Source of the DNA: Marsupella aquatica
Taxonomy: Eukaryota; Marchantiophyta
DNA length: 64,000 bases
Assembly: GCA_973895155.1 (NCBI GenBank)
Contig: OZ316893.1
Location: 3,968,001-4,032,000 of the forward strand
Direction: 5' to 3'
In this document: positions 25,365-37,831 of the stretch, piece after piece
How the letters are laid out: each line of letters opens with the position of its first letter
How positions within the stretch are numbered: the first letter of the stretch is position 1
Notes under the pieces: model-generated
What the model saw: only the letters and a program-made list of their open reading frames with translations
Told to the model about the DNA's origin: nothing
Database searches by the model: none
Program-made: the position numbers and the translations under genes

Positions 25365-28300
25365 GCTCTTCACTTGAACTAATGAAAGAATATTCGAGAG
25401 ACTCACAGTAAGCTAGCCCATGTTAGCGAACAGAAGTTGATCTCCAGTTTTCTTCTCGGACGGTAGATACGTGGACTTGAGCGCTTTCGCAGGTTTTTCA
25501 AGAAATAAAAATTAGAAAAATGCCGAAGTTGTTGAGGCTTGGTGCATGAAGCCCGATCCATATTCTCCCATAGAAGGATGAATACATATTTTTACGGTCT
25601 AGGGGCCCAGAGACACACGTAAGACATAGCAACATAGCAACCATTGAAGAATCGCGTGGAGCATACTCGGGATTCTAGCGATTGTGGTTATTTTTTTGCT
25701 TTTCTCAACTGTATCCCTAGCCTGCCCCGAGAATTAACCCCAGCTTAGAAGTGTGTATCTGCAACTATGTTCGAGCGGGTATCATGGTGTCTGGACAAAA
25801 ACTATCTGTCGCATTCTGCCACACGCCAGTATCTTTGGCTCAACATATTGCACCTACCAGATATCACCTCAAGAGACGTTCATTCTGCGGCCGGGACCGA
25901 GGTTGAGGGTTCATTGCAAACCTAAAGGAACACTCGGAGGCTATGAGCTACATCTTCTAGCTAGTGTAAATCGAATAAATATGATTTTTTTTAGGACAGA
26001 GGACTCTTGCTGATGTGCTACAGCGGAGATTTCTTGATAATTTGTATCATTCGCTCGATTGCAATATATATGTGATGATCTAGCGGTGAAACGATTTTGT
26101 AGCACTCGAACTTGAGTTCAGTATAGTCGCTGTAAATTAATATGGCCCCAAATCTGTTGACTGCGGACCCTTTTTGGGAGTTCGAGTCCCTGTAGTATCA
26201 TTCCTTCTCGCGTTTGAGTTAGGAATGCCCCCGATGGTTCTTTCATGCCTTGAGAACGGACTAAACGGTCTACTGCAGAGTCACGCCTGTTCGTGTAAAT
26301 GTTCAATTCGAGATCATTAAGAGATCCTCATAATTTTTTTTTAAAGCAACTAGAATTAGGCTGCAGTACACAGGTCAGAAACGCGATATATATCAATTAA
26401 AGACACGGTTTGACCATGCCAAGAAGACGCATCGGAAGGAAATGAACGATTTAACATTGAATCTTGACTTGGCAATTCAAAAGGTGGTCCTAAAGGCACC
26501 ACCCTTTGTGATTGAGTTCTATAATTGGCCCGGATATCTTCGTTTAAGTTGCAGAAGTGAAGTTCATCAGCAAAATCTGGCACTGTAAGACTAATATGCT
26601 ACGACAAGACCGAATTGTCTTCAAATAAGGCCGAGAACTTAATGAAGTCAACCCTAAATTTGCGTTCGACACAATTAAAGGACTTTCTATCATTTTTGCA
26701 AACTCTGCAGTTGATCAGAACAGTGCTACTAGCTTTTCAGTTCCATGTTCGGATGTACATTTGTCACATTGGTCAGCGCGCCAGTAGGGAGACGTACCTA
26801 TCGAGCGGATGAGTGATTCGTAATCTTGCAGTGGATTCTAAATATTAATCAGTCAGAAAGACGGACAGGAAGAACTAGAAGGAGTCTAAGGCTTATATGA
26901 AAATATAAACCTAGCTTCCTCAGACGATCCAGCGATTGGTGTGCAGATTTAATTGGATATGGGAACTCCAGACAAAAGCCATCGCGCTCTTCACACCGAT
27001 GAGAGAGCTTGGCACGCTCCTGAATTGGATCCCACGTTAAGGCATGTCCCACTTCAAGCATCTTCTGAACGGGCGTCTGCAGGTGTGTTAAACCGGTGCC
27101 TCCCATGTTTGGCTCCTAGGTAATTGATATTGCCCTATCGTTGCATTTCTAGGACCAACTCATGGACGACGTGGTCTTGCATATGTCCATCACATGGAAT
27201 CTTAGAAAGTTAGAAAGAACTACAGTTTAGCGAGATGCTACTTCCCATATGTCGCAAGCCGTTTCCCCCACACAATTGTCACACAAGGGTTTCGTCTTAT
27301 GATGAATTTTTGTGGGTTCTAACAATACAGTACTGTGAACGAGTGTTAATAAATGGTAGGTTTCAATTTTCCATTTCATAAGCTAAAGATTGAACCGCTC
27401 GCTTTCCTTTATTAGTTAATTAACTTACTCACGTTTTAGGGATGGATGCTGTAACTTTCTGTGTAGTAGTCGCTGTGGCTCGGCGGCACATTGAGCCAAA
27501 GAGAATGCAATCTCTGTGGCTGAGAAAATGCCACAGGGAATGCCGCAGGAGGTCGCATCCTCTGTGGCTCGGCAGCAGATTTTCTTTGGCAAACAAGAAA
27601 ATTCTCTGCAAATCTAAATTCTAAGCTTAGGCCGCATTCTATTTATTGAGTGATAACATCAACCCTGATACAGCCATCGTCCTCAGTTAACACCGCAGTA
27701 AACATTTTGTCAATAGCATGTCTCTGGAAGAAGATACTGTATCGTAAGAAAGCCACTGTAGAAAAATGTTTAGGTTTCAGAATATCATTATTATGGAAAA
27801 TTTTACGGCACTCTTAATTTTGCTGTGCCGTGTTATACCCGTGCAACGCACCTCCCAACTCCATATGGAGCACCTTCATCGTCTTCCTACTCCCAATAGT
27901 CCCAGCAACTCAGAACTTGAAGAAGTCGGACGGGCCTGTAGCTGCACCTCCCAAGCCACATTATTGTTCACGTCCACACATTCCCGTACCCTTCATGTCC
28001 CCTGCGGCTCATAGGCACCCAAAACCCATATTACCAAAGGTAGGTTTCTCTCCAGGTTCATCAGGTGGAGCAGTCTTCCCAAGCATCCTGCTATGTCCTC
28101 CTACAACTACGAATGTATCTAGCTCATGGTGAGAGTCTGTACTACTATGTTCGTCGTATTCTTGGAAGCCCTCTTCAGTAAGCCAGGGATATGCGTCAGC
28201 TTGTTCATCACTAAATAGTTAGATTTAAAGTAGTAAAACCCTCGAGAATTCTCTTCTTCATATTTAAAGTACAAATATTTATTACCGCAACCTCAGAACC

Positions 28301-29225
28301 TGAATGGAAATTCGTTGGTGTGTCCATGGCGTGTCAATGATAGGGCTAGTTTCGACTTTCGCACTGGCAGTACGTGTACATATCTAGTAAGATTTTAATA
28401 GCTATTTCTAATTCAATCTTAGATTGGAAATTGAGTTGAAGGTTTAGTTTCTAATCGGAGTGTATTTCACGATCGAATCCTCGCCGGGTACAAGTAATCC
28501 TGAAGGGAAAACAAGATACACCCTACGCAAAGCATTTTAGTCTGAATGGGGCTTTAATTTGTGTTACTGAGTGTATTCAAACGTTTCTGTTGTTCTTAAT
28601 AGAACAAAGAAGTACTGTGTTGGGGTCTGAAATGACACCCACGATCATTTTCAAATAAAATTGGTATGAAGCACCACATTAGAGGTTTGCTGTGAAAAAG
28701 CCAGTTAGGTCTGGTGTACGTGCATATACTCCAGAGCTTGAGGGCATAACTTTCAGAAAGATCCATAAAACAAGAGCTCTGGCTCAAATTTTCTTCTAGT
28801 TCACTTGTTAGTAGGTATAGTCTCACGTCGGTAAGATATGAGCGCGTAAAATATGCTCTGCACTTGAACCACTAACCTATTGACTGCGTTACAGTTTTCC
28901 TTTTATCTTAACGCACCCTAGACTCGAGGTTTAATGCTGTCGTGGTCTGCTCTAGCTAGTTTGCAGTTGTGGCTGCTTGTATCATCGATTTTGGTGAGCT
29001 AGAGGGAAGGAGCCATCGAAGGTGTCCTCATGAGTCTTAGTAAACTGCAATTGTTTGAAAATGAGAACTTAAAGAATCAATGGCTACTCACGCTTTCTTT
29101 TCTCGTGACCTTCGTCGGAAGAGCCAAAAAAATGGGCTTCATAATAATTATGCGCTTGGACGACTGGCATTTGTAACGTAAGCACGCTAAATATAATCAA
29201 TCGCGAGTCATATCGCTTGATCCTT
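25365..29225. other. Gene-free stretch before gene A
   Basis: Short open frames occur on both strands (for example 25753-26013 plus, 26849-27106 minus, 27830-28132 plus), but none resembles a known family. Short repeated words ('ctctgtggct', 'gccacaggg') cluster at 27450-27600 and can form small hairpins. I see no supported gene. Confidence 0.4.
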
Positions 29226-29230
29226 CGAGA

Positions 29231-29239
29231 TTATAAAGT
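29231..29239 (+). promoter_or_regulatory. TATA-like element of gene A
   Basis: The sequence 'ttataaagt' lies about 55 bp upstream of the proposed gene A start codon at 29292, which leaves room for a start site near 29260. No other core promoter element stands out. Confidence 0.4.
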
Positions 29240-29291
29240 TGGGGCTAACTGAACGTCTCTGTGTCTGTGAATAAACACCAGCTTCTCATGG

Positions 29292-32200
29292 ATGTGGGAT
29301 CGCCCTCAATCTGCCGACCTTGCTGAGATTCCACAATCATCAACCAGTCACGTCCATTTCTCTCAAAGCCCAATTGGGAAATACCCTGCAAAGAGAGGTG
29401 AGGTACAAATTCGTCAATATGTAGATAAAATGGAGTGGTATTCCAGGAACTTCAATAATTTAGTCCAATACCAAAGCATGACTATTGCAATCAGTATTAC
29501 AAAGATTAGAAATTTCAAAAGTTAAAGCCAGGGAAAACATGCATGAGATTCCTTCCACTGCTATGAAGAGGTTACTGTACAAATCCAGTGCTTTACAATT
29601 TTTCAATGAATGATAACGCCTTAGCATTACAGATCTTTACATCTTTTGGTACTAGGTGATATGTGTTCTGAACAGTCCTGAGTGGCCCAATTGTGACCTT
29701 GTTCTGTCACGGATGACAGACGTCAGTCCCACCAACTCCAATGGTATTGTTGATGAAACTAGCATTCAGCACATCAAGAAGCAAAAGGACGATAAAAGTT
29801 ACAATCAAATCTCGAATCAAATGTCTCAAAACAACAGCTCCCGAAGTGCTACTCAGGTATTTCATATTCAATCTTCGAAAATGGAAGATTGTTAGTTGCA
29901 AGATCCTGGAATCAGTTTCATTGAAGAAGACGGATTCAAAGTTCAATAAAATTAAAGAAACCTTCCTGACACATGTAGTGCTCTGAAATGTTCTGCAATT
30001 TTTGATTTAGAACTTGATCATTTGATTGGGCGTAGTTTTGAGGTTGGTACTTTGTGTGCCTTTGAGGTTCAGCTTAATCACATAGACAAACTGACGGTTA
30101 TTGTACTCCCATCATGAAAACAAGAGGCTGCATATTGTGAATATGAACTAGCTTCTACTTTTGAATATAACCAACAATGAACGCAATTTCCGATCACACT
30201 TTTGACCGAATTGAAGAAAGCAAATTCCAAATTAGGTACAAATTATGAGACATTCCAGCACGACAGATGCAGAGTTTAAATCTTCTTCTTCGGATTCAGA
30301 ACTCGTATGCCAAATTATCAACGTCGATAATTCTTCAGAATGTTCTTTACCTAAATAATATCCTATTCGTGAACTTGAAGAAGGAGAGGAAAAAGGAACA
30401 TAAAATAAAGCTTAGATTGATTCCAATCTAGCAGTTAGTAGATCATTTATTTTAAGGTGGGGCTATAGAGAATGGGGGTTGAAGCGTTGAGGTCAGATGA
30501 CTTTAGAAAGAGAGATCGGAAGATGACCAATAGCAAAAGTCGATGAAGGAAAGCCTTGAGACAAACCGAATGACTCTAGCTTTCATAGATAGACTGTGAA
30601 ATGTTTTATAGATTTCTATGACACATGTACTGATCTAAAGTCTGTTGGCTTCGGACACTAACAGTAAGTTGCAATGAGTGCGTAGGACGTCGAAAGAGAA
30701 GATTCAGAAACGTCATCTGGCTTGGAGGATCCACAAGTTGATACATCGCTAGAGGTCTACCCATACGACGCTGAAAGAATTTCGATTCAGAGTCGAATCT
30801 TTGGGAAATCAAACGATCTTTCCATCGAACCCGAATACTTTAGTCTCACACGCTACTTGGCTAGAGTATACACGGTAAGATTGTAAACCGCCACTGACAG
30901 TATACCATAGAGACTTCAACATGCATTCTACCCAAGTGATACTTACTACAGGCTAAGGAATGGCAATATATGTTCAATTGAATTGAGCTGCATTATTTCA
31001 AATAACTCAAATCACCTGATCGGATGCACGACTTGGTGGCATGACAGTCATATATAGTCAGTTGTGTCTCTCTTCTTATGGTAGAGAAATTTTGGGTTGA
31101 GACTGTCAAACATGTTTGCCTTGCAGGCCCTTGAAAAGCGACAGTTTTACCATATGTGGGAGGAATGTCCGCCCTCACACGCACCGTCAATACAAGAATT
31201 GCAGCAGTGCTGTTGGAGAGAGCTAGAGGTCCAATTGATGGGACAAAATGTAGACAGGAAAACCTTGCACGTCAACTTTCGAAGAGTACAAACCAGACCT
31301 TGCTTTGCAGTACAGTTGTCTGACTAGCACAAACTAAAGTTTCTGCTAGGTTTATATATAGAATGAGGAAAGCATTCCACAAACTAAGTGGTACTTGTGA
31401 TTTCTAATAAAATCTCATTGACAGTACTGAAATCGGACTTGGCCTGTTGCTGTTTAAGGAAGTGACGGCAGCGTCATTCGAGTTAGTGGAGAACCGTAAG
31501 AGGAGGATGTACAAGTGGCCCTTCCACGTTAAAAGACTCTACCGGTGAGACCGGGGACACAACATCTAATTAAGTTGACTAGGCTTAGTTCTCAGTTCTA
31601 GCTCAAGTGCGGATGGTAGGTCGGGCGCGCTGGTGAAGGAAAATGAACCGATTCTCTATTTATTGAAACGAAAATGATTTTCTTTCCAAAAAATGGGGTC
31701 CTGTCTTGAGTTCCTTACAATATTGAGTTGAATAGATGTCCGGAGAGCTAGAAGTTGAATCTATTATAGAGCTGCATACTTATCACCAAAACAGCTGAGT
31801 AGCACTTTTATTGAAATGGGATTTGACCTGATTGACAAATAAACTGCCACTCAACCTATGAAAACTGACGTAGTTATTCTATCTCTGAACAATCAGGAAA
31901 TGGATTTCAGAACATGCTGGTGAAACTTGGGACACTCCATCCAGCAAAGCATGTCAGGATATGTCAACAGAAACAGGGGTGCCTGCAGAGAAGGTTTGTC
32001 TTACTGACGATTTCGTATCTAAACCTCCGTTCTTTGGTCCTTCAGGCATGAGTGTCTATATATGGAACACGGCCGAAATGTACGTAGGACAACATTGCTT
32101 CGTATACATTATCTCAATCAATGCTGGTTACATAAACATTTAGTCAAACGTTGAAATTTTACGGAGAGGATACTCCCGGTCATACCGTTTGAATGAAAAA

Positions 32201-33975
32201 ATGAATTAATGGATTCAAATTCGAGGTTTCCCAGACATGCATATTAATGCGTTAGAATTGCATGGTGTAAATATCTGATAAAACAAGTAGGTTCAGTTAC
32301 TACGATGAAGAAAATCCGGGATGAGAAAATTTGGAGGGTTCTCGACAAACATTTACTATCTAAAGTCAATTCAACCTCAAAGAAAATCAAAAGTTTTGAT
32401 ATCATCCTAGCTTAGGCTACTGTTAGTGACTCATAAGAATGGTCGATAACGCTCCAATTGTTTGGATTCTTCTTATACTCATAACAACAATACTTCATGA
32501 CGTTCTACTACGTCTTGAAACAGTGATGAGAGTGAACTTTTCATAAATTTAAAATAGTTATAGATCTTCACAGACCTAATACTTTGTCTTTATGTTCAGA
32601 TTTATCGACATTTGAAGGCGAAAAGAATTAAACTGAGGGCTACAGTAGAAAAGAAAGCGAAAGAACAAGGAAGAACAATTGAAAAGAAACAGCGGATGTG
32701 TATTAACAAGCAAATCAACCCTACTCAGAGAGACTTGCTACGGTGGGTTCTGAATGCCCTAATCCGAGGGACTGCTTCCCTCGTATTTGCGCGTAATTTA
32801 GAACAAGTGTGAAAAGGATTTACGGCCAATATTGAAGTACTTTTCGGCACTACTACAAAAGTACAGAGCTGCCTAAGTCTAGGAAATTCCCCGCGTTAGC
32901 CATTGTGTATTCTCCAGTAATTATAGTGCTTGAAGTAAGCTGGCATTCGCGTCCAAAGGATTATTTAACTGTCCATGATGCTAGTGAGATTCTCTTACAC
33001 CTTCGGGATAAGGGATCGCGTTAATAAATATGTGCGATAAATTCTTGAAGTAGAGAAGCTAGACGTTATTTCGGGACAGACAACAGCAAAGCTTTCGGAA
33101 ATTCCTTGATTTCCAGATTCTGGTAACTCATTAAGATTAAATTCCGTATCTGTTCATACAGGTCTTGGATTGCAGCTCACATAGAATATCCCTTTCCAAA
33201 TGAAGACGAGATGAAAGTCCTAGAAAAGGAAACGCGGTTAGAACCAGAGAAGGTTTGTTCTTCCTCCAACACCATGACGTCAATAAAAGTCACACCAAAC
33301 CTGAGAGTTAGATAGAGTTAGATGTACTACATTATGATGACTTGCTCACTTTTTTATAGGGAGAGGTACTTAGATCGGTTGAATCATCACTGAGACTTTC
33401 TAATATTAATTGGAATCAATTCAAGAGATGAAAAAAAAAAGTAGACGTTAGCGTCCTTGTCAGAGGATGACAGTTGCTCTTAACACATTGTTTTTCAGAG
33501 ATTGAAAGCGCTGTCTATCCTCTGAACTCCTTGGATCCTTTTTTAGACTGACTCACCTCGAATTCTATTGTAGATCTGGAAATGGATTGAGTACTACATA
33601 AATATATCCAGATCAAAATTTCCACCGGGGAAACAGTTTAAACATCCAGGGGATGATACAAGGACCCCTTGGTTAAAGCCGGTAACGAGAAGGAAAACGG
33701 ATGAAGCCTCAACACAATCAAAGGAAGATTCAGCTGCTGAGCTCGCTGCTAGAATATTGGCCAATAAACCTGGTATCGAGAAATTACAAAGAGAAATAGA
33801 AGATCGGAGAAGGGCAAGGAAAGAAAAAGAAGCTCAAGAAGCTATCCAGACGTCAGAGTTAACTAGAGCAGTGGAACAACAAGGCGAAACCTACGAAAAC
33901 TTGGAGCCTGAAGAATTAGATTTTGCGGCTGAACTGGAATCAGGGATAGAAGCTGATTTAGGGAATGTTAACTAG
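29292..33975 (+). CDS. Gene A: double TALE-like homeodomain protein
   Basis: Proposed exons: 29292-29402, 29656-29856, 30686-30874, 31127-31314, 31425-31544, 31897-31993, 32600-32742, 33162-33252, 33574-33975. Phases agree and give 513 residues, but the exon-4 donor (31314 or 31317) and the first exon are less sure. The N-terminal half is polar. Exon 4 carries CCW and DRKTLHVNFRRVQ, shared in part with gene C. Homeodomain 1 is about residues 253-315 (exons 5-7) and homeodomain 2 about 331-393 (exons 7-9), joined by a basic linker. Loops read ETWDTP and EYPFP. Helix 3 reads IYRHLKAKRIK and IWKWIEYYINIS, so the usual N51 is absent in both. The tail is lysine/glutamate-rich with a probable coiled coil and an acidic end. 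No KNOX or BELL accessory domain is visible. A nuclear role in transcription or heterodimer formation is inferred from the fold only. Confidence 0.75.
31425..32650 (+). other. Gene A homeodomain 1
   Basis: N-terminal arm and helix 1 come from 31425-31544 (RKRRMYKWPFHVKRLYR). Loop and helix 2 come from 31897-31993 (KWISEHAGETWDTPSS, ending TGVPAEK). Helix 3 comes from the start of 32600-32742 (IYRHLKAKRIK). The middle exon is 97 nt, two codons longer than in the other five domains. At the W48-F49-N51-R53 positions it has H, L, A and R. Confidence 0.7.
32601..33620 (+). other. Gene A homeodomain 2
   Basis: The arm comes from the end of 32600-32742, the middle from the 91-nt exon 33162-33252 (SWIAAHIEYPFPNEDEM, ending TRLEPEK), and helix 3 from the start of 33574-33975 (IWKWIEYYINIS). 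The 'EYPFP' loop is the three-residue extension typical of TALE domains. W48 is kept; F49, N51 and R53 are I, Y and I. Confidence 0.8.
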
Positions 33976-34075
33976 AATCAAGAAGACTAGGATTCCCTAA
34001 ACTGCTAGAATTCGACCTTGAAATTGAATAGAAAACTCACTCACTAAAGAAATGCCCGAAGAAATGTATCCAACA

Positions 34076-34173
34076 GCTCTGGGAACTAGATAAAACTTAC
34101 AAATCGTAAAGATCTATAGAAGACGCTCTGGGAACTAGAGATAGAACTTACAAATCGTAAAGATCCATGGAAG
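34076..34173. repeat. 49-bp tandem duplication downstream of gene A
   Basis: Two copies of a unit starting 'gctctgggaacta' and ending in 'agaagac' or 'ggaagac' lie head to tail. The single-copy version is at about 42070-42120 in the related block upstream of gene B. Confidence 0.75.
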
Positions 34174-34250
34174 ACCACCCAACTACTTCAAGTCAGAAAA
34201 AGTTCAAACCAGAATCAAGCTCACGGGTCGAATCCTGGTATAGATTACTT

Positions 34251-34581
34251 TTTTGCCTTAAAAAAACAATTTGAAATTCATCCAAAAAGCCAGCATACAA
34301 CGGTGGCCCACAAAAGGGGGTCGAGGGGGACCAAAGGTAGCGCGAGCTGCCCATGAGACCGGAGAGGCCGGCACCAGAAGAGAAGCAGGCCCAGCACGAA
34401 GGGAGCCAAACCAGAAATTTAACTACTACAGAAGGAGCGGCACACCCCAAAGACCGGCCAGTGAGGAGTGCCGGCATGGCACCCAACAGTGGGTCAGTGA
34501 TAAAGTAAAACAATATCAGTCTAGCCTGCAGTCAAGCTTCTACTCCTGACTCCAACACCTAAATCATGGGGGACGGGGTGT
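34251..34581 (-). mobile_element. Short retroposon insertion with 19-bp target duplication
   Basis: The insert is flanked by perfect copies of 'atcctggtatagattactt' at 34232-34250 and 34582-34600. Read on the minus strand it ends in 'tttttttaaggcaaaaaa', an A-rich tail. Length of about 330 bp, tail and long target duplication indicate target-primed reverse transcription, so a SINE or a 5'-truncated LINE end. The open frames inside it on both strands are not considered genes. Confidence 0.8.
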
Positions 34582-34886
34582 ATCCTGGTATAGATTACTT
34601 GCTATGTCGTCTTTGCAGATACATTCTATCAAGAATTGCCGATGACTCCAGCCGAGAACCAACATGGAGGGTTCCTCATGGCGAATCACGGAGGACATCA
34701 CATTCAAAGCTAAAGCGTGGACAGACATCTGGACTTCTAGACAAAATGGAAGTCTGTCAAACTTCAAAAAAATTGTAAAACTTTTGAATATAAAAATTAT
34801 TTCTTTAATACTTTAGAACTTTAAAACATTTGTTTCCTATCACTCAAGTATGTTTGGATTCTATTCTATGATGCGGTGGTCAATAT

Positions 34887-35226
34887 TGTTGGAAAAATCA
34901 TCACAAAACAATCATGAGAACAATAAACAAACACGCACACACCAAGAGATACTTGGTTCACCTCGTAAAGGCTACGTTCACGGGAATACACAAGAGCTTT
35001 ACTAAGTTTTGGCCACCATGGCCACACAAAGCTTTCTTACACAAGCTCTCCTCATAGAACCTAGTTAGCTCCCTCAACAATGAGCATGAGTCTCCAAAAA
35101 GTGCTCTCCTTAGCCTCTCTATAATTATGCTAGATGCAAGAGTTGCGGCCAATCACTATTAACATCCTAATGGCGGTTTAACCTAAGTAACATGTGATTA
35201 ACCCAAGACTTGAGTTAACCTTAACA
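34887..35226 (-). repeat. Copia-type LTR (3' LTR of a minus-strand element)
   Basis: The segment is 340 bp, begins 'tgttgg' and ends 'ttaaca' on the plus strand (TG...CA with short TGTT/AACA inverted ends). On the minus strand it is preceded by a purine tract AAGGGGAGGT at about 35227-35236, as expected for the polypurine tract next to a 3' LTR. A matching second LTR was not found, so the element is truncated. Confidence 0.7.
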
Positions 35227-35399
35227 ACCTCCCCTTGACTTGATCTGGTCGAGGGGTATGTAACATCTGCTAACCATATGAATACTCAACAGAAATTTCT
35301 AGAAATAAACCTAAACCAAGTCCTCCTTATATAGCAAGGTTAACTATTAATAATTAAGTCGTAGCCATACAAGATAGAGTAATCAAAGACAAAGTTACA

Positions 35400-35760
35400 A
35401 TAATGCTAGGGCACTCTACTTGTGCTCCAAATTAAAGACAAAACCTTTAATATTGCACGATGTCTTGCGAAACTCTCCAATGGAAGTACTTTGGTAAATG
35501 CATTAGCTGGATTGAGTTTACTGTCAATCTTGACTAGCTCAATTAACTTATTAGACGTCGTTTGCCTAATAAAATGATAAGTGATGTTGATGTGTTTTAC
35601 TCTACAATTCATCATTTGATTCACAACTAGATGTAAGGCACTCTGGCTATCACACTTGAGATGTACCACCTCATGTGTCAATCCCATCTCAAGTGACCAA
35701 CCCATCCAACCAAATTAATTCCTTTGCAGCTTCTGTCGCCATCACCTACTCACGGGCCTA
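35400..35760 (-). pseudogene. Ty1/copia RNase H remnant
   Basis: Minus-strand frames read ATEAAKELIWLDGL and, after a frame break, LKCDSQSALHLVVNQ then KHINITYHFIR and NPANAFTKVLPLE. These are hallmarks of the C-terminal RNase H of Ty1/copia polyproteins. The coding part ends abruptly near 35760, with no integrase or reverse transcriptase upstream. With the LTR at 34887-35226 this is the 3' end of a broken retrotransposon. Confidence 0.85.
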
Positions 35761-35859
35761 CTCAGGAGTTTATCTTAGTTAGGGAGCCTAAAAAAACCTA
35801 CTCGAAGGGTTATTCTCAATGTGAAATGTCCTTCTAAAGGTAGCTTCTAAAGGTATCTA

Positions 35860-36543
35860 CAGTGTTCACCGTAATTAGTGTTATGCCAAAATTAATGTTA
35901 TGTCCAAATTAGTGTTAGTTACACTAATTTATGTGAACTTGATCCGGAAGCAAAAGTAACACTAATTGGTGTTGGTTTTCAAATTATATTTTTTGAGATT
36001 TTGTTTAAATGTTTTGTTCAACATATTACTATAGAGCATCTGGAGGTGAAAGCTCTGTAGTCGTGGAGGGCTAGAGTATCTACTAGGAAGGGCTCCACAA
36101 CATTTACTCCCATGTGCAATCATTTTTGGAGGTTTTATTTCACGTCCAACAGTAGAGCATTTTGAGGTGCGGAGAGCTCTATAGTCGTGGAGGCTAAAAC
36201 ATCTATTAGGGATCTTTTTCTATCAGCTCACATTGAACTACAGCTCACATTGTGCTCATCAATCAATGTTAGCCTGAATGAGAGGGACAACTGAATACCC
36301 TAACAAAGAGCTTGTGACGAGAGGCCTGGTTGCCAAGAACACTTGAAGTTCTGTCATTCTGGAGCCACGCAATTTACAAGTCGAAAAGTCACATGAATGT
36401 GTTACGTATGTAACACTATTTGGTATGCGCGAAATTAGTTTTTGCTCAGAATTAGTGTGACTAACACATTCGCAAATAGACCTTGAAAATGGGCGCTCTC
36501 GAATTAGGGAAAGTGTTACTCACACTAATTACGGTAAATAGTG
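35860..36543. mobile_element. MITE-like element, CACTGTTCACC family, long copy
   Basis: It starts 'cagtgttcaccgtaattagtgtt' and ends 'cacactaattacggtaaatagtg', an imperfect inverted repeat shared with the element at 49914-50286. The interior holds a duplicated block (36030-36088 and 36151-36212, both with 'gctct', 'tagtcgtggagg' and 'atctatt'-like words). It has no coding capacity. Confidence 0.6.
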
Positions 36544-37831
36544 TAGTTACATTTTCTGTGCAGTATGAATTGACTGATGACTTAGGCAGCCCATGGGGTA
36601 TATACATGAACTGACTAATGACTTCAGGCAGTCCATGTGGGTGGCCGACTAAATCCCTCTCTCAGTGTCCTTCTAAAGGCAACTAGTCACTTTTTCTTTC
36701 CACTCAGTGTGAACTGGCTAATGACTTTAGACAGTAGGCTAATGACTTTAGACAGTCAATGGGGATGGCAGGACAAAAACCCTCGTCCGTCCAGGACTTA
36801 TTTTAATTTTTATAATTTTGGATTTCACTTGGTTCCTATTTGTGAATTTCATTTTGATAAATGCAACGCTTGCTTTGTGTCATGATTCGGTTCACAAATA
36901 ACTTGCAGACTGCATGGAGATCCTCTGAATTTTGGCTTTCAACAAACAAACAAAAAGGTTGATCAGAAGATCTAAAATTATGCATGCATCTCTCAATGAC
37001 AAACTTTCAGAACCAAGGCGTGGTAAGATGAGATACGCATTGCTGCCGTAGATAACAAAATTGAGAGGAATTCTCTACCCAAATTAACCTCAGTCTCTTC
37101 TCTACAAGCCCAAACAAATACAGGGAATAGGTTAAACCAGTACACTGTTTTACCTTAGTTAGCTTAACTGACACTATTTATGTGACTCACAAAAGTTTCA
37201 ATCCCACTAGAAATAGTCTTACTAACACAATAGCTTTTAATATTTCACAGAATCAGAAACCATATCGTGCCAAAGTTTACATAACTTTGGCGTGCTGTGA
37301 AGCTCTATGTTATATTAGCTAGGGCAGCCACCTCCTTACCCACATGCATCAAAATTATTAGAAACTAGCACTATGCCCGTGGGTTGCACCAAAGATGTTG
37401 AACTGAGAAATATGTCCATGAGAGAGAAAAATGTAAGATTATAAAGATGTTGACGAGTCTAGAAAACATGTAGGATGAGAGAGAAAAATGTAAGATTAAA
37501 AAGATGTTGATGAGTCTAGAAAACATGTAGGGCAGCCACGTCCTCACCCACAGGCACAGAAATTATGAAGTCAGAGCAAATGGTCTACATCTCCTAAGCT
37601 CTCCTTCATACCCAAAATAAGATACCCTACCTTGGCTAACTTACTCTTGGATACCAATAGTAGATCCATGGTGACGTCACACTATTTGTCTCCACTTCCT
37701 CCATGCAAACAAAAGCCACGTCTGTATTTTCTACTTTCTTATGCTGTACTACATATGTGGCCAAACATTACCACAATTGTTCCTGAATGCCCACTGCTAT
37801 TATGGTGTATTCGAGCACAATGTTGAGTCAA
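36544..37831. other. Gene-free AT-rich DNA
   Basis: Short local repeats occur ('gatgttgacgagtctagaaaacatgtagg' type words doubled at 37444-37532, and 'gactttagacagt' doubled near 36720-36760). No gene is recognised. Confidence 0.5.

Larger units (their letters stand above)
34060..34720. repeat. Dispersed repeat, copy 1 (interrupted)
   Basis: The sequence at 34060-34250 plus 34601-34720 matches 42063-42330 at high identity ('aatcctggtatagattgctt', 'tgctatgtcgtctttgcaga', 'gatgactccagccgagaacc'). The match jumps cleanly across the 34251-34581 insertion, so the uninterrupted copy at 42 kb shows the pre-insertion state. It starts where the duplicated 3' end of gene A stops, which suggests the two formed one longer duplicated segment. 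Confidence 0.8.

Noticed and set aside
26120-26210. Possible tRNA, from 'gggagttcgagtccct' resembling a T arm
   Set aside because: No acceptor stem, D arm or anticodon arm could be folded around it.
26849-27106. Minus-strand frame with LEFPYPIKSAHQSLDRLRKLG, reminiscent of a TALE loop and helix 2
   Set aside because: The spacing from the PYP loop to the following glycine is two residues too long, no helix 3 or 91-nt exon pattern follows, and flanking sequence has no matching arm.
34193-34549. Open frames on both strands of about 90-106 codons
   Set aside because: They lie within the retroposon insertion with the 19-bp target duplication and do not resemble a known protein.
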